DNA of 64,000 nucleotides from positions 53,107,111-53,171,110 of the forward strand of contig NC_060247.1 of assembly GCF_921293095.1 (NCBI RefSeq), read 5' to 3'. Each line of letters opens with the position of its first letter. Within the stretch, counting starts at the first letter, position 1. The stretch is from Ischnura elegans. Taxonomy: Eukaryota > Arthropoda > Insecta > Odonata > Coenagrionidae. Under the pieces are notes generated by a model. That model saw only the letters and a list, made by a program, of their open reading frames with translations. It was not told the origin of the DNA and searched no databases. The translations under genes were made by a program, and so were the position numbers. Shown here in pieces: positions 14,501-28,178 of the stretch.

Positions 14501-17180
14501 ACACAAAGAAATTTATTTTCGAAATATAAGAGTAATCAACCGACAAGTTGCAACAGAGCCGCATAGCAAGAAATAACATTTGACATCTCAAGGGTGCATT
14601 CTATTTCCGAATTAGAGGCAACAAAACGTCAATTCTTTCTTTCACGATAACTTTTACCCTCACATTATTTGGAAGAACTTCCATCGCATTGTAGATGCAC
14701 GGTTAATCAAGAGGCAGCTTCAGTGTGAAGTATCAAGACGAAGAAGAATTAACATTGTTTAACAGTCTTTTTAGACAGTCACCAAAGGCCGTAAATTTCT
14801 ATAAGATTTGCAACGAACAAAGTCATTCTTAAATCAACACCAACTACGACGTAAATTTGGCAAACAAATACACTTCTTCTTCACGCTTCCGAGTCGTAAG
14901 AAAAATATTTACTTGGTTGATAAAAACTTGGTTTCCAAAACCAATTGCACGTACAAAAACTAAATAATTGTCTTATATTAAAATCTGATCAGTCCAACGC
15001 AATCCAATATAACCCACTCATGAAAAAAATCCGTACATATCCTTTAACTGCCCACTTCATCAAATATAGTATCACTTTCACAACAAAAGAATACATAAAA
15101 CGAAAGTTTTCAAGTGATAAGAAATAAAATATCCAATATACGAATACCCAAAATTTTTAATTCGCACAAATTTTTACAGAATCAAAATCCACCGCAAATG
15201 ACGACATGTGGATTTGAATCTAGGTCAAATAGCATAGCAGTATTAACCGCCTCAGAAGAGTACATTATCTCTGGTTGGGGCTGCTACAATATTGAAATAT
15301 CAGTCGGGAAAATCAACAGCAAGAACTCAAGCAATTACTCACCGATGCGTCATTATTTTGATCATAATGGAAATCGATAAAAAGGCTAAAAGTTGGAAGA
15401 GAGACCTTGAAAAAAAATATTAATCGCGACAGCGGTGAGGTAACGGCTGAGGGTTATGCAATACAGTTGCTCTCTCAAGCATGTCTGAGGAGAAGTATAC
15501 GATGGACTATTGAATTACGACGTTTTTCTATTTTCTTGATTTCCAGACGTTAGGGTTATTCACTGATCATGGACTTTAGAGATTAGTCGGCACACAAATA
15601 TAATTATGTCAGAGAATCAAACCCAGCTGAGTGCTATGGCTTCCAACGTGCATGATCTTATGCAAATATAATCGTACTCGTGCAGCCAACATTCCTACGA
15701 CTTACCAACTATTCGAATGCTCCGAGCGGCAGTCGCGAATTAACATGGAAATCGGATTTAATACGGCATTGCTCCACGTATCTTGATTTCCTAATTGCTG
15801 AATCAGGGATATATTAATTTTGTCATTATTGCAATTATAATAATTCGTGGCTGGTAATGAAAACACTTGACCGATATACAACTGCACGGAAACGAGTTTT
15901 CAAGAGGAAATAATCATACGAAAAATATTTACATCAGATTGAGAGGACTAGCCCTGACAGGACACAAATCTTTGTAAAAACTTCAGCGTTAAATTTAAAC
16001 GAAAATATCAAAATTGCTCAATAAATCATGCTCCTCATTCACCACACAAAATTTTCTGCCAATAATTACCTGAAATTTGTAATCATTGTGCAATGTAAAT
16101 CAGGAAAAAAAAGATTAAATAAAGAGCAAATACTGAATCGCATCACAAGTGTTTATTACATAATATATTAGCGGCAAATAACAACGAAAACATTTAAAAT
16201 TCAATTAATTTTTCACAATGAACAATCCAGAATTTCTAAAATAATTCTTTTAAACGAGATTATCAGAGGTATTTGCGTTTGAGAAGAAAACCACCGAGAC
16301 GGAAAAACACGTCACGATGGCCAAGAATAGAAGCTGGCGCGTGTATTTGGGATTTTCTGAAACCTAAAACTTGAGAGTGCTAGCGATGACTTTTGCTCGC
16401 TCGTAAAGTCCACCTAATGTTTCGATATTCTCGAGAATGTTATCTTAATTATTTCCAGAGTATCTTACTCGGTGAATCAGCAGTAAGTTCTAAAGACGCA
16501 TTGTTCACCTCGTTTCGAGAAAGAGGGTCAATTCATTTCATGAAACATCCACCTAAGATAAACTTTGTTAATGATTGAAGTAGTGACATAGATTTCAAAG
16601 CTTTATAAAACCTTTCTAAAATATTTCCACCTCTCTTTAAGTCTACACACATGTCATCGCGATTTTCTGGCATTCATAAATATCAAAATCAAATACGTAT
16701 TCCGTAACATTCAGCCTGACAACTTGATCTTCACTTCAGAAGGAAAATGAAATTAAGGCAGGGTATCACTGAAAATAGCAAGGAGTTACGTCCCCGTTAG
16801 CCCCAACAAATGCCGCATCAGGATGATCCAACAGAGGTGACGGAATCCTTACAAGATAATCCTCGATGGCATAACTTGAGTGAAATCTAATTAGAACGTG
16901 AAGCTAACCAATGTGTAAACGACGCCCAGTGCGGGAAACTGAAAGTATTTCGACGCGACGGCACGACATAACATCACCACTATCCACCGATTGCCCCAGC
17001 AAAACAAATTTAATATTTAATATACACTGACACAAACAAAACACATGCCCATAATATTCCTGCTCAACGAGTCGAAGCACAGCCAATCTGACCTTTTTTT
17101 CAATCGTTCACTTTCCCACGTTGTACTGGTCACCGATGTAAACAAGTGACTGACAGCATGGCTGAAGACACTTTAAAGGA
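8570..17180. other. Gene-poor CpG-normal stretch
   Basis: No supported gene. AT-rich DNA with many short random frames. A short direct repeat occurs at about 13,533-13,610, where CTGCATGTGA-AAGG-TATT appears twice 70-odd bases apart. A weak B-box-like motif (GATTCAAATCC on the minus strand) lies near 15.21 kb, with a GGCGGTTAATACTG A-box-like motif upstream, possibly another SINE relic. Nothing else stands out. Confidence 0.55.
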
Positions 17181-17199
17181 ACCTAGTACACACGGCTAA

Positions 17200-17680
17200 A
17201 TGAGAAGTTACACAGGTCCAGTCCAGACGGTATAACACGCGGAGAGGGGATCAGGTGCACGAAGTAATATTCGGAGACGAGTTGTGAGCTAGCAAGAGAG
17301 GGCGAAACGACTAGTCGGGCACGCGTGTTCTGGTGATCGAGAAGACGAGGCAGGGATGAGGGGGAAAGGGAGCAAAGGGGGAGAGAGTAAAGGAAGGCTG
17401 GGGAGGATTGTAAGAGAGGGTGGGTTTCAATTATGGAGGGGTGGGTGGTGGAAAGGGGAGGTTGGGGGAGTCGCGAACGAGATCCGAACAAGCAAGCACT
17501 CGGCTCCCTCGTGACCCCATTAGGAGAAGGGAGAAACAATGTGGAGGGGGGGAGTGGGCGACTTAGCACGGAACGAACTCCTACGGGCGACGACGGGTGC
17601 ACCTGCTACTGCACGCAGACCCGCCCCACACGCACAACACGTGGGGGGAAAAAATAAACAAACCTTCTCAACTCAGGTGG
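17200..17680. other. GC-rich, purine-strand island 3
   Basis: CpG-dense flanks surround a long G-rich purine run on the + strand (about 17,345-17,560). Closely spaced G tracts at 17,436-17,468 are a plausible G-quadruplex former. The 139-aa minus-strand frame across it is a Ser/Pro/Leu-rich translation of CT-rich DNA and is not credible as a gene. It is probably a regulatory or structural island. Confidence 0.4.
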
Positions 17681-18919
17681 ATGCATAATAAACGGGGAGA
17701 AGATGGTGTGCCGACGTTTTAGGGGAAAAAAGATCACTTTCTGCGAAATTCAATACGAGAAGCGACGAGGGTCCTTGTGAGTGCAGCGCGCGAGAGAAAG
17801 TGCTGGGTTCAAATCTGCGAAAATTAATGTTTTACAACAAAGTAAACGAACAACGGTATGGTAAAATGGTATGCCGACGCATCTGGAAGATTAGGATTCC
17901 TTCCTTCCGAATCTAGTGGAGTCAGTGAAACACACTTCTTAAGTAAAAGCCCTTATAGGACATAAAGCTCAGTTCAAAGATATAGAAGCTTATTTATTAC
18001 AGAGAACATAATCCATCAAATACACACGCAAAAGACAGAGCCGCTGACAATTTCACAAGTTTAATGCAGATAATATTTCTCCGTATACCATGGGAGAATT
18101 TGTAACGACAAGTAAAATTAGATAAGTTCAAATTTTCGGAAATAACTTTTTATGACAAGATATTTTTTCCACGAATTCTCTCAAATATATGTTACGCCAC
18201 CACATGCACAACAACGATCCCAACCGTGATAGGCAGAAGTTGATATTTTTAGAGAAAAGTGACACACTTGTCATGACAGCTAAAGCGGGATGTACTCCAC
18301 TTGGTTTGGTGAATGGGCGAAAATGTATCACAGTTAAATTCGAGGAGATGCTGACTATCCAATGCTGTGAAACCAAACTGCACCTCATTTGTCCCAAAAA
18401 TCTGGTGAAAACGCTGAGCAAATGAATCCGAAGAGAAACTCACTTTTTCAATAACATTGGTACGTTCGGGATTTCAACTGAATTTTATCCTATAATTTAG
18501 ACTTCGCATTGTGAACCATTATCACCTAAACACACGTAATCCATAAAATTCAGGTATATTCAGTCATAATAGGAAAACAAATTGCGCACAAGTTAATTTT
18601 TCAACACACATTCGCGAAATTTTTCCTGTCTTTGACGATGGATTGGGAGATCGAATTTTAGTCTTCAATAATTTTTAAAAGGAATTGAAAAGTGGCTAAT
18701 TTCGTTCCCAAACTTTAAGAAGTCACCACAAAGTCTCGCCGAAAACAATCAGTGAATCACTTATTTAATAATGCAGGCTGAGATTCCATTGGGGAGGGGA
18801 CACAGTCGCGGGCTTCGCGGGAGAAATTGGGTTCACCCCATTCCGCGCGCCGGCATCAAAATACCAATCATCAAAACACGCCGATACTAGTCCACAGGAA
18901 CGCTCCTCAATGCAATACA

Positions 18920-18944
18920 GGCGGATGGTGATAGATCACTCTTT
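18920..18944 (+). repeat. 25-bp direct repeat, copy 1
   Basis: An exact match to 19,512-19,536. The bases preceding each copy (TGCAAT-x-C-x-x-x-GGCGG) are also similar. The core GATAGATCA is partly palindromic (TGATAGATCA), which would suit a protein-binding site. Confidence 0.7.
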
Positions 18945-19511
18945 CCATCGCAGCGTCTACAAACGACTCTTGCCACGATCGATATCCCACCTATTACTTT
19001 ACTGGAACATCACGTGTACTGCAACCATTTCCTCCGCGGCGGCACGAACCACATGTGTCCACCGTTCTTATTACCGCCGACCTCGCCGCATGGCCTCCGA
19101 AATAGCGACCCCTTGCTCGAGGGACCGGCTCGCGTGTTCTCCGCTGGACTATCGGTCACATCTCGGGGTCACCGTGTAAAATCCCCCCACACGAACGACG
19201 AGGGAATATCAGAGAGAAGAGGAGAGAAAAAAACGAAACTCACATCTGCGCCACTGCTGCAGGCCTTTTTCTTTTAGTCGTATTAAATATTCACGACGCT
19301 CCCTTCTGCTCACAATCCCGACGTTTCCGACGACCTAAATGTGCACCGCGCCAGGTTCAAACCAAGCGCCGATCACGCGGGAACGAGTCGAAATGAGATG
19401 CGAGGAGATCACCAGATCACGGGGGTTCCCACGAAGCTTTACACTGCATCGGGTCGACGGTAACTTTTTCCCGGCACACAAACACAAAAACACACGTTGC
19501 AATGCCCCCGA

Positions 19512-19536
19512 GGCGGATGGTGATAGATCACTCTTT
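19512..19536 (+). repeat. 25-bp direct repeat, copy 2
   Basis: An exact copy of 18,920-18,944, 592 bp downstream of it in the same orientation and within the same CpG-rich block. Confidence 0.7.
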
Positions 19537-20103
19537 CTCTCCTTGGCTAATCATCCCCACAACGATCTTGCTAAATTGACGGGATTCCATAGCCCGACCT
19601 AAGATTGAGGCCATTCGCTGATCTGAGGAATACCGGGAATATAGACAAGGGAGTGACCACGCAGAGAAACGACAAGGAGAAACCTGGCATCCAATTAGTA
19701 AGGGTGTACACATATTGACGACCCATCCGACGGACGTAGCAATGAACTTCAGGCTCTCTTCTTTGGCACCCTTTTAGGGTTCGGGATTCCACGAAATTAA
19801 TTACTAAAAATAATCGGGTTTTAAACCCGGAATATCCCCGCTCTACGGCTGATAATGGGAGAGTCAGTGATCTTACCTAAAGCGACTACCGCAGGAAGGT
19901 TGCCGCTGCCCTCTGACTTTTTGACCGCACGGAGCGGGCGGGTCGCCGCTGGGAAGACGGGTTACCGCCTTGACGACGACGAACAGACTACTGTTGCCCC
20001 GCGCGTAATCGACGGGGGTGAGGGAGGGGATGGAGGGCCCGTGGGGGTGGGCGGGAGGGGGTGAAGAAAGAGAGGGCAGGGGGAAGAGGAAAACGAGAGG
20101 TGG

Positions 20104-20188
20104 GACGAGAGAAGCACACATCGATATACCGGCATATCCGGCGGGCAATTCCGATGCATCGATGCATTGCGTACATCGGTCCATCATA
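20104..20188 (+). repeat. Interspersed module copy B
   Basis: The partner of 6,871-6,958, in the same orientation and the same position relative to a G-rich purine run. The two islands may therefore be diverged duplicates of one larger unit. Confidence 0.5.
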
Positions 20189-21029
20189 AGTACACAAAAA
20201 ATCGCCTGTGATGATGGTATCATTTTTCCAGCACTAAATTTTTACATACGATAAGAAGGATAAACACAGGATACTCTGATGCGAAAATTTTATACACGAT
20301 TTTTTTCCACGCGGAAAACTTCGCCGTAAAAAGTTGTAATTAAAAAACACATCTTATATTTTACCATTTCACAAACCGTAACTAAGATGATGACTACTGT
20401 GACTACAACGAAACACGGTTTGTAGAGTAACGCAAACGAAGGACAAGGACATATGACGTAGGAGTTTTACCGAGGAATGACTACAATAACGTAATGTACC
20501 AACAACTTTACATGTTACGATCTGAGACATAGAGTGAAGAATGAATTGAAACAAGCAGCTTAATTTTCGGCTATATTATGTCAGCAATGAAATGAAAAAG
20601 TACCGATATGCCATATTTAGCATTCACGATGAATGAGGTTATCATGAAAGTAAAAGTGTGAAAATGAATAGGAAAAAAAGTCAAGATAATGAGCAATAGT
20701 AGGCCTCACTAGCTTAAATCGTTCAACATTTACTAAGTTTTAAGGTAGAGCAATATTTTTCAAACACAATAGATTATAAATGGCTCCGGTGAAAATAGAT
20801 TACGTCTATCGGATAATATAAATAATAAATTAAAAGGATTCCTCTTTGCATTCATCACTGCTACCAATAATTTATTTCATCCACTGGCAGTGAATGAAAA
20901 TAGCATCAAGACTTCAGCTCGGCAAGAATAAAAAATACATGGTGCACAAGAAATACTCGTAGTTCCTCAGGGATAATAAGTATATTTAATTTTTTAGGAA
21001 CATCGATACATATTTTTATATTCCTCCTA

Positions 21030-21420
21030 TTCCAAGACGAAGGGGAGAGGAGGGGCGATTAGGGGAGGAAGGGAGATTAGGACGGAGGAGTGGATTCCTC
21101 GCAACAGAGGGCGAGAGCCTGCCGGGCGCAACACACCGACGCGATCGCGATGTGTTGGTGGGACTTGCTCCCGAAAAACGGCGACAAAGATTTTTTTCGG
21201 CAAACGGCTATTTTTAAGCACGACCCACCCAACATGTTCCCTCACCTCCCGCGCGCCCCACGCCGTTCCCTCGAGCCAATTTGCGGAAATCCACCGAATT
21301 TGCTTCGAATAGCTCCACGGGCGTTGAAACTTTGGGTGCAACGCGCGCGCCTTCCGCGGAGAAAACAGCATTTTGAAGTGCAACTACGAATATATGATGA
21401 AATGCAACTACCGGTCGTGA
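21030..21420. other. GC-rich island 5
   Basis: Begins with a G-rich purine run (about 21,038-21,100) and continues CpG-dense to about 21,370. Overlapping frames of over 100 aa exist on both strands (minus 21,027-21,383 and plus 21,090-21,503). Neither has a recognisable domain, and two opposed frames in GC-rich DNA are expected by chance. It is a candidate promoter-like island. Confidence 0.4.
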
Positions 21421-21509
21421 TGTACTCGGATATTTTCAACTGTCCCTCTCCACGTTGTCATCCTTTCTTCCATTTGCCAGTCCTGGAGTTTATTCATAAA
21501 TGATGACTT

Positions 21510-24500
21510 CAACTTATCATACTTAACAATGGTCCACTTAGTAGACACATTTCACACTAAATCCACTTATTTATAACAAAGATCTTTCTCGTTAAGTTTC
21601 ACAAAACTGAATAATTTTCTGATAAGAAATAATTCCGTTCCGTGGACCATTACGAACTGAGACTTTTTAATACCGACGTTTTCATTCATTATAATGTCAC
21701 AATACGTCAAAAATGTCCACATTTAACCTCCCACTTACTTCACGAATCTCTTTTCCAAACGAAAATTTCACGAGGTCTATATGTCGCGTCCTTATAATTG
21801 CATACAAACACTTACATACGAACTAAGATTTCGCTTTGATCGATCCACATATAACTTTACCAATTGATAAAAAAAATTAACAAATGTATAAATTATTAAC
21901 TTCCCCTCATTTTGAAACATAATCATTAAATATCGCGATCCCAAATTACATTTATGAAATAAAGAATTCTGTCCCATTTTCAATACTGGCTTCAAATCAT
22001 TCAAATCAAATTCATAATGATGAATTCAAAGGAAATGCAAATAACTATTGCTATATACAACCACAGGTTTACCGAGTCACCCGCAAATGCAATCCGTGAA
22101 CGAGAATTCCAAAGAGGGATAAAACCAGCCTTAACCCGGACTCGAACTAGAGTCCTATGCATTAAAATGTGCAAAAAAAACACAATCACTGTCAAGGAAA
22201 TAACTGTGGGCTAGCAAGCGACGTACCTTTAAAGGAGTAACCCCAAAATCCCACCACCTTCGTTTAACTTGTTGTATTGGTCGTTCAACGAAGTACAATA
22301 GATATATTAAAACATCACCTCGACGTTTCATTAATAGAATATAACGCTGATAATCCAAAAAGGCTGATCCCATGAAATCAGTATTACGAAGCATACTATA
22401 ACCTGATGCAATAATACATTCGGAATTAAAATTTGAAGCACTGCTGGGCGGTAATTTGCAATGAGTCTTAACGAGGATAAAGAAAACCCCGAGAGCCATC
22501 GCAAGCTTTTCTACACTGAACTTCCACGGTAACAGGTCTTAACCAAGAGAATGAAGCGCGAAAATTGAAATCGAAAGGTTCTAACCGTAAAATACCTGAC
22601 GTACTTCATTCTCACATGTCAGTCCACCAAAATAAATTTCCAGCGATTACGACCCGCCGATTGCTTGGAAAAACGGTTGGAATATCGGTCACGGTAAATG
22701 AAGTCTTATTCGTGATAAATCCAAAACTGATTCTTAAATCCAACACCGGCGTTTGACACCGCGCTTATTATTTATGTAAAGACATTAATAGAGCTCTTCG
22801 TTCAGTCAACTGCTAAATTAGTGGGACAAAGCGTCACTGGTGACAACGAGCAACATTTGTAAATACACAAACTCTTTCACACAAAATAAATGAGCAAAAT
22901 ATTTAAGACAACTTAAAAAATGAGGTTTAGCAGCAAGAATTGTTTTTACGCTTATTAAGACGTTTACGAAAATAAAAGGCATAGGCCACACCTTCGTAAA
23001 ACTATTGATTTTTCTTATTTATTCAATAATTATTGTTTTTTTAGTATCACCCACGATAACATAATTACCAGTACAGAAAACTATACATAAAAATGTTTAC
23101 AATTATCAAACAGGAGATAAATAATATTCGTGAGATACACGACGGGTGCAAGACTTTTAAATAAACAACCTCCCATAGTTTTCGCTGCATTTACACCATT
23201 TACAACTATGATTAAAAATAATTTCAGATCGTGCTCATTCACCTCCCAAAGTTCACTGCAATTGCCTAAAGGAGTTTCAGATTGTAAACAGTAAGTATTC
23301 CGTGTCTCGCTGGCTCAATTTAACGACTGCACTAGGAGCACGCGGCAAAATGACGTGCTACTCAATCTCGCTATACACTTGGCAGCCACCAACCTCAAAA
23401 TTCAGCCTTAAGAAACGGAATGGCGAAATTTTGCCAGGATGCCATAGAAAAATAAAACAGAGATGTAATGACTTTAATACAATACAAGCGTATAAATCGA
23501 AATCCCAAGAATTTGGGCCACATCAAATTAATTCTCCACTGAATTAATATTGAATGAAATGGCACTATCTCAAAGAAAAACATAAATTTGTTCTATACAT
23601 AAGCACTTTTACGCACAGTAACATCTGGAGCTCATTTGTTCCACGTTCTTGCGGGCGCACCTAAAGGACCAATGAAAGTTAAGTACAAGTGCGTTCTACC
23701 GTTGAATAAATCAAAAATTTTCCGGGGGCTTTATTAAAATTCAGAGGGATCTGGGGAGTTCGGCAATGGGAGGCAAAAGAGCATTACGCGGTAAGGCGAG
23801 GACTACGACCGGTGAGGCCGCTGGGGAAGAAAACAAATGCACTCAAAAAAGATTGCTTCCAAAAGTTTTCCAATGAACGCAACTCACCCAGTTCTAATTT
23901 CTATTGCTGATCGATCCATAAACGATAGAATTTATACAGCAGTGCTTCCTCATATTTCCACCCTTACTCAGTAACTTCAAATCGATTACGTAGCAAACAT
24001 GGGGAGGTAAACTGCATGTATTAGATCAGTCGATTGTCTAATGAAAGTTGAATTTCCGTCGTAATCTACAACTTTGCCTCCCTCCTTCAACGACAAGGAA
24101 TGCAAAATCGCATGGTTCGAAAAGACACCAAATGAGATGTCCGATAGAAAATTCATTTCCATCCATGATTACTGAATTCTAAAAATAAGAAAAACTAACG
24201 TTTATTTGTGTGCGGTGTTAGAGGGATCAATTTCTAACCAATTAGCAATAAAATATGGCTACTATCGGTAATCCACTGCCAACAAACCTGTGACACGAAT
24301 ATTCCTATGCATTTTGTTCAAATAGATTTAACACGACGTGATTTGGCGATGTAATATTGAAAAACTAGTTTTGCAATAGCATTGCTGTTCAGGTAAATTT
24401 ACACTACGCTTTTTATTACGCAAGTCCTTTCATGTAAATAAAAACCAGGAGAGAGTATATAATGCCGTGCAATTCCGAAGATGTCTTTAAAATACGGAAT

Positions 24501-27450
24501 TGAAAGTGGCTCTTGATTTACTCAAATAAAAACGAAAATTTTGACACAGGCCAAATCGGAAATAAAATAAATTCTGTGGCCTGAAATTAGGGAAGCTGCT
24601 GACACACATGATAAATGAAATGACAGGTAATTAAAAGAAAAAGAATGATAAAAATATGACAAAAATGCTAATACTAGAATAATGTAAAGAGCTATTGTGA
24701 AAATAAATACCCCGAGGCTAATACTAATGCAATCACCAAATATCGCTTAAAAAATCTAAGTTTCACAAATTAATCGAATAATGTGGATTAATTCAACTGA
24801 GGACTGAGATCCATGAACTACAGTTCATACACAGGCTTTATCATTACTTATGCGGACAAATATTGCCAATATCTTTGATCTAAAAAAAGGCTTTATATAA
24901 AAGGGTAACGCTAAATTTTCTACCTAGCCAACAAAAATTTCAACATTATACTCTGAGATATCTGTAGGCTTCATATATAATATATCTGATGATTGTAATA
25001 GCAAAATCAAAAATCCGTGCTATTCAATGGGTGTTACGAAATTATTAACGCAAGAGCCCTGATTTTACACTGAGGCTAACGCCTATGTCGCATGTGTTCA
25101 AAGTAATCCAAATTACTAAATCCTTGCAATAGGTGAAGCGGGACGAAGCGATAAATATCTATGAGTAATTAACTGGCTATGAATCAGAAAACTAACCAAA
25201 TTTCTAGGACTAATATGGCCAAAATAAGAATCTCGATCTTTAAAAGTTTTATGAGAGCTATTCAGTCGCACTCCATTTGAATGCATGCATAGGAATTTTT
25301 ATTAGTTTTTATTTCATTCATTCCTTAACATAGCAAATACTTCTTAAGAAATAAAATAATGCAAGCCTTTATTGCACTATTCTTATCACCACCGACCATC
25401 AGCATCGCCTCCTACAGAAACTAGTACTTACACACATATTTAAAATCGTCATTAGTGGTCCAACTGTAACCACTTGATGAATAGAGTCAATTTCGATACG
25501 GAATACAACACAAATGCATGAAAATCCATTATATAAAAATGATTACGGAATTCCATTCGAGCTTCGTTCGCTCTTTCGGAAGACCATTGACATGTTACAT
25601 GCAGTGGTCACACCAATGAATGAAAACGAAAATCTAGCTCAATTTTCATGAGTGTAGTAAGGATTTTCTATAGCTAAAGAACGTTCTATAACCGCACTCA
25701 CAAGCGACGGTTTCTGGGCTTGAGCCCCAGAAAAAAAAATTAAAAAAGCAAGAGATTCATCTAATACAGTCAAATACCTATAGCTTATCGAATTTTCCAC
25801 CGTAATCCGATCTTATAAATAAGTAAATGAAATGCTAACACTGAAAGATCTTTTGACAGCCAGAATCTCAAGTCACATGTGATAGTAAATGTTTAACATA
25901 CTACAGAATTCATCAGCTTAATAACCACTGAATTTCACAACGACAAATGAATACGATATAAAAGTTATAAATCAAATATGACACTAACACTATCATCCTA
26001 AAATTCCACTACCAATTGAATTACAACCTATAACTGAAATAAAATAACCATCGAAGAACAAATTTCAGATAAATTTCGGCAAGGGTTAGACCAAGACAAA
26101 TCGTACTGTTAAACAAGATAAGCGATAGCAGAAATAAGGTACCAACCATTTAACATACGATGGGCTAACAAATATAATCTTAAAATAGCATTCAAACAAA
26201 ACATATCAAAACCTGATATAATTCGGACACCGTTATTATGACCGATGCACTAAGAAAATTATAAATTTTACTTTCTTGAAGATATTCCACAATCTGGCCG
26301 GTGACTTAGACTAATTGATTCATGTAATGTACTATTAATAATTTATGTGAGATGATACGTTAACGTTGTCACAAATACATTACTACAGTTAATCAAAAAT
26401 ACAACAGAATCACCGAACCACTGACTTGACAGCGAGAGGAATCGCGATACGTACTCAAGTTACTATTGGCGTTATTGGTTACGGTAACCATACACAAATC
26501 TGCTGGACTAAAAATTACAACAAATACTGAAGTCATATTCACAGTACACAGCAAACGTAAAATATATGGAACCCATCATGTCATAACAAAAAGGGGGATC
26601 ATCTCCACTGACCTATCACACAAGATACGAAAACACGACAATTGCAGACTATTACAAGAAGAAATATATAGGTTCTCTTCGTATTTCATTGTCCACACAG
26701 CATGCAGTATTGAATGGTAAGGTACTATTCCTCGCAATTCAACATAAACTGCTTCATAACAAAAACCGATACCGCAATAAATGACGATGGTGAAAAACAA
26801 TGGTATGTAAAACCTGTAAAACTATAACTAAACATGCAGAGCCATTGTATACTTTAAGTTTCAAAAAAAACTATAAATATTTGTGCCTCCACACAATGTA
26901 TTTCCATGAACGTGGAAAAAGAACGATTTGGAGAAAAATGTTTCGCCCCCAAACGTTAACAACAGCTCTCAAAGCAAACGCCAGCAGGGCCAACGATTTA
27001 TTAACATAAAAGCACAAAAAACATTTCAATGTAACCAATTATAAGTTTCAATAATAATTACAGAATTGTAAAAGCCTGTCCCTGTGGTTGGAAGGTAAAA
27101 TGAATGTGGTAGCCCATAGCATGCGATGCTTGGACTGAAATGATAGTTATTGTTATGTATGGTCAAATACAGTCGACCGACGAATGACTAAGCAGATAAC
27201 ATAGCGCGATTATGATCGAATGTTAACATCACACATCAGATAAAGTAAAATATACATACCCAATCTAAAAATCCACTTTTCTTCCCGACGTTACGCCGGT
27301 GTCGTAAGCTTCACCCAGTTTCCATTTAAAGCTACAAATGACGTCATGGCAGCAAAAAATGTGTGCTCACACGCCAGCTCATGCAGTTTCCCTCAGTTCG
27401 TACCGTAACTTCGATGCGAGTATTACAGCAAATTTGGATTCCTATGAAGT
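21510..27450. other. Gene-poor CpG-normal stretch
   Basis: AT-rich with CpG not depleted; no supported exon on either strand. A B-box-like AGTTCGAGTCC lies on the minus strand near 22.14 kb without a convincing A box. The stretch ends at a cluster of CpGs (27.28-27.47 kb) that includes a perfect CRE palindrome. Right of this point the composition changes. Confidence 0.55.
27339..27346. promoter_or_regulatory. CRE palindrome TGACGTCA
   Basis: A perfect CREB/ATF full-site palindrome lies inside the last CpG-rich patch (about 27,285-27,470), just before the CpG-depleted domain begins. It may mark a promoter or the downstream boundary element of the NDUFAF3 unit. An isolated 8-mer is weak evidence. 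Confidence 0.35.
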
Positions 27451-28178
27451 CCTGCGCGATGTCGTATGATCAATTTGTGGTTATATTTCAGAATTTATAG
27501 CTTATGTCTGGAGGTATTGTTGGCTTATTTATGACGACAGGAGATTCATCCTTTCTTACCATATTTCTTGTATCAGTCTTCAAGGCTGCTCTCCAATTAG
27601 CAAAAAATAGTATACTTGATAGAGCCTTGTTCGTACTTATTAATCACAAATGTGCCCATGTTATGATTTAATTTACCTTCCTGCCCCAAAACTATTACCT
27701 GCAAGTACTAAGTGATTAAACACAGTACATCGATTGTTATGAATGGTATAAATTCACATTGTCCAATAAATAATCTTACCTATTGATCAATACGGTTCAT
27801 TGACAGAGATTAATGGATTGTCTATGTTTCATCTAATATGTAGCAGAATGCAATTGGCGAACTTTAGGTGAAATGAATTCCACGCTCATGGGTTGACCTT
27901 ACTTTTAACTTCTATGTTAACTGGTGATATAAGTACAATGTGAGAGCTAACTCCCAAATGAAACTCTTTGTTGAAAATTAAGTGACGTGGTTCCCATTTC
28001 TTTGAAACATCCCTTGAATTTGACAGGAAAGTCAAAGCCTCAATGTATTAGATATATAAGATATTTATATCTGTATTACCACTCAAAAAACATATGTACT
28101 GAGGGTTTTCAGGAAAGGAAACAACATGTGATATTGCATAAATAAATATATATGAATTCTATTTACATTAACTTTCAT

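Larger units (their letters stand above)
18780..20190. other. GC-rich island 4 with internal direct repeats
   Basis: An extended CpG-dense block. It contains an exact 25-bp direct repeat (18,920-18,944 and 19,512-19,536, core GGATGGTGATAGATCACTC) and a G-rich run at about 20,010-20,100. Its end (20,104-20,188) is homologous to 6,871-6,958. I cannot find a coding exon with usable splice sites. This is the longest CpG-rich block of the window and could be an unmethylated promoter or enhancer cluster. Confidence 0.4.

Noticed and set aside
17183-17602. 139-aa minus-strand frame in island 3
   Set aside because: Ser/Pro/Leu-rich translation of CT-rich DNA with no domain; long frames are expected in GC-rich, stop-poor sequence.
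18128-18425. Overlapping frames on both strands (97 and 78 aa)
   Set aside because: No recognisable motif in either; perhaps an old transposon fragment, but nothing supports a call.
21027-21503. Opposed frames of 118 and 137 aa in island 5
   Set aside because: Both strands are open across the same GC-rich DNA, no family is recognised and no splice context supports either.
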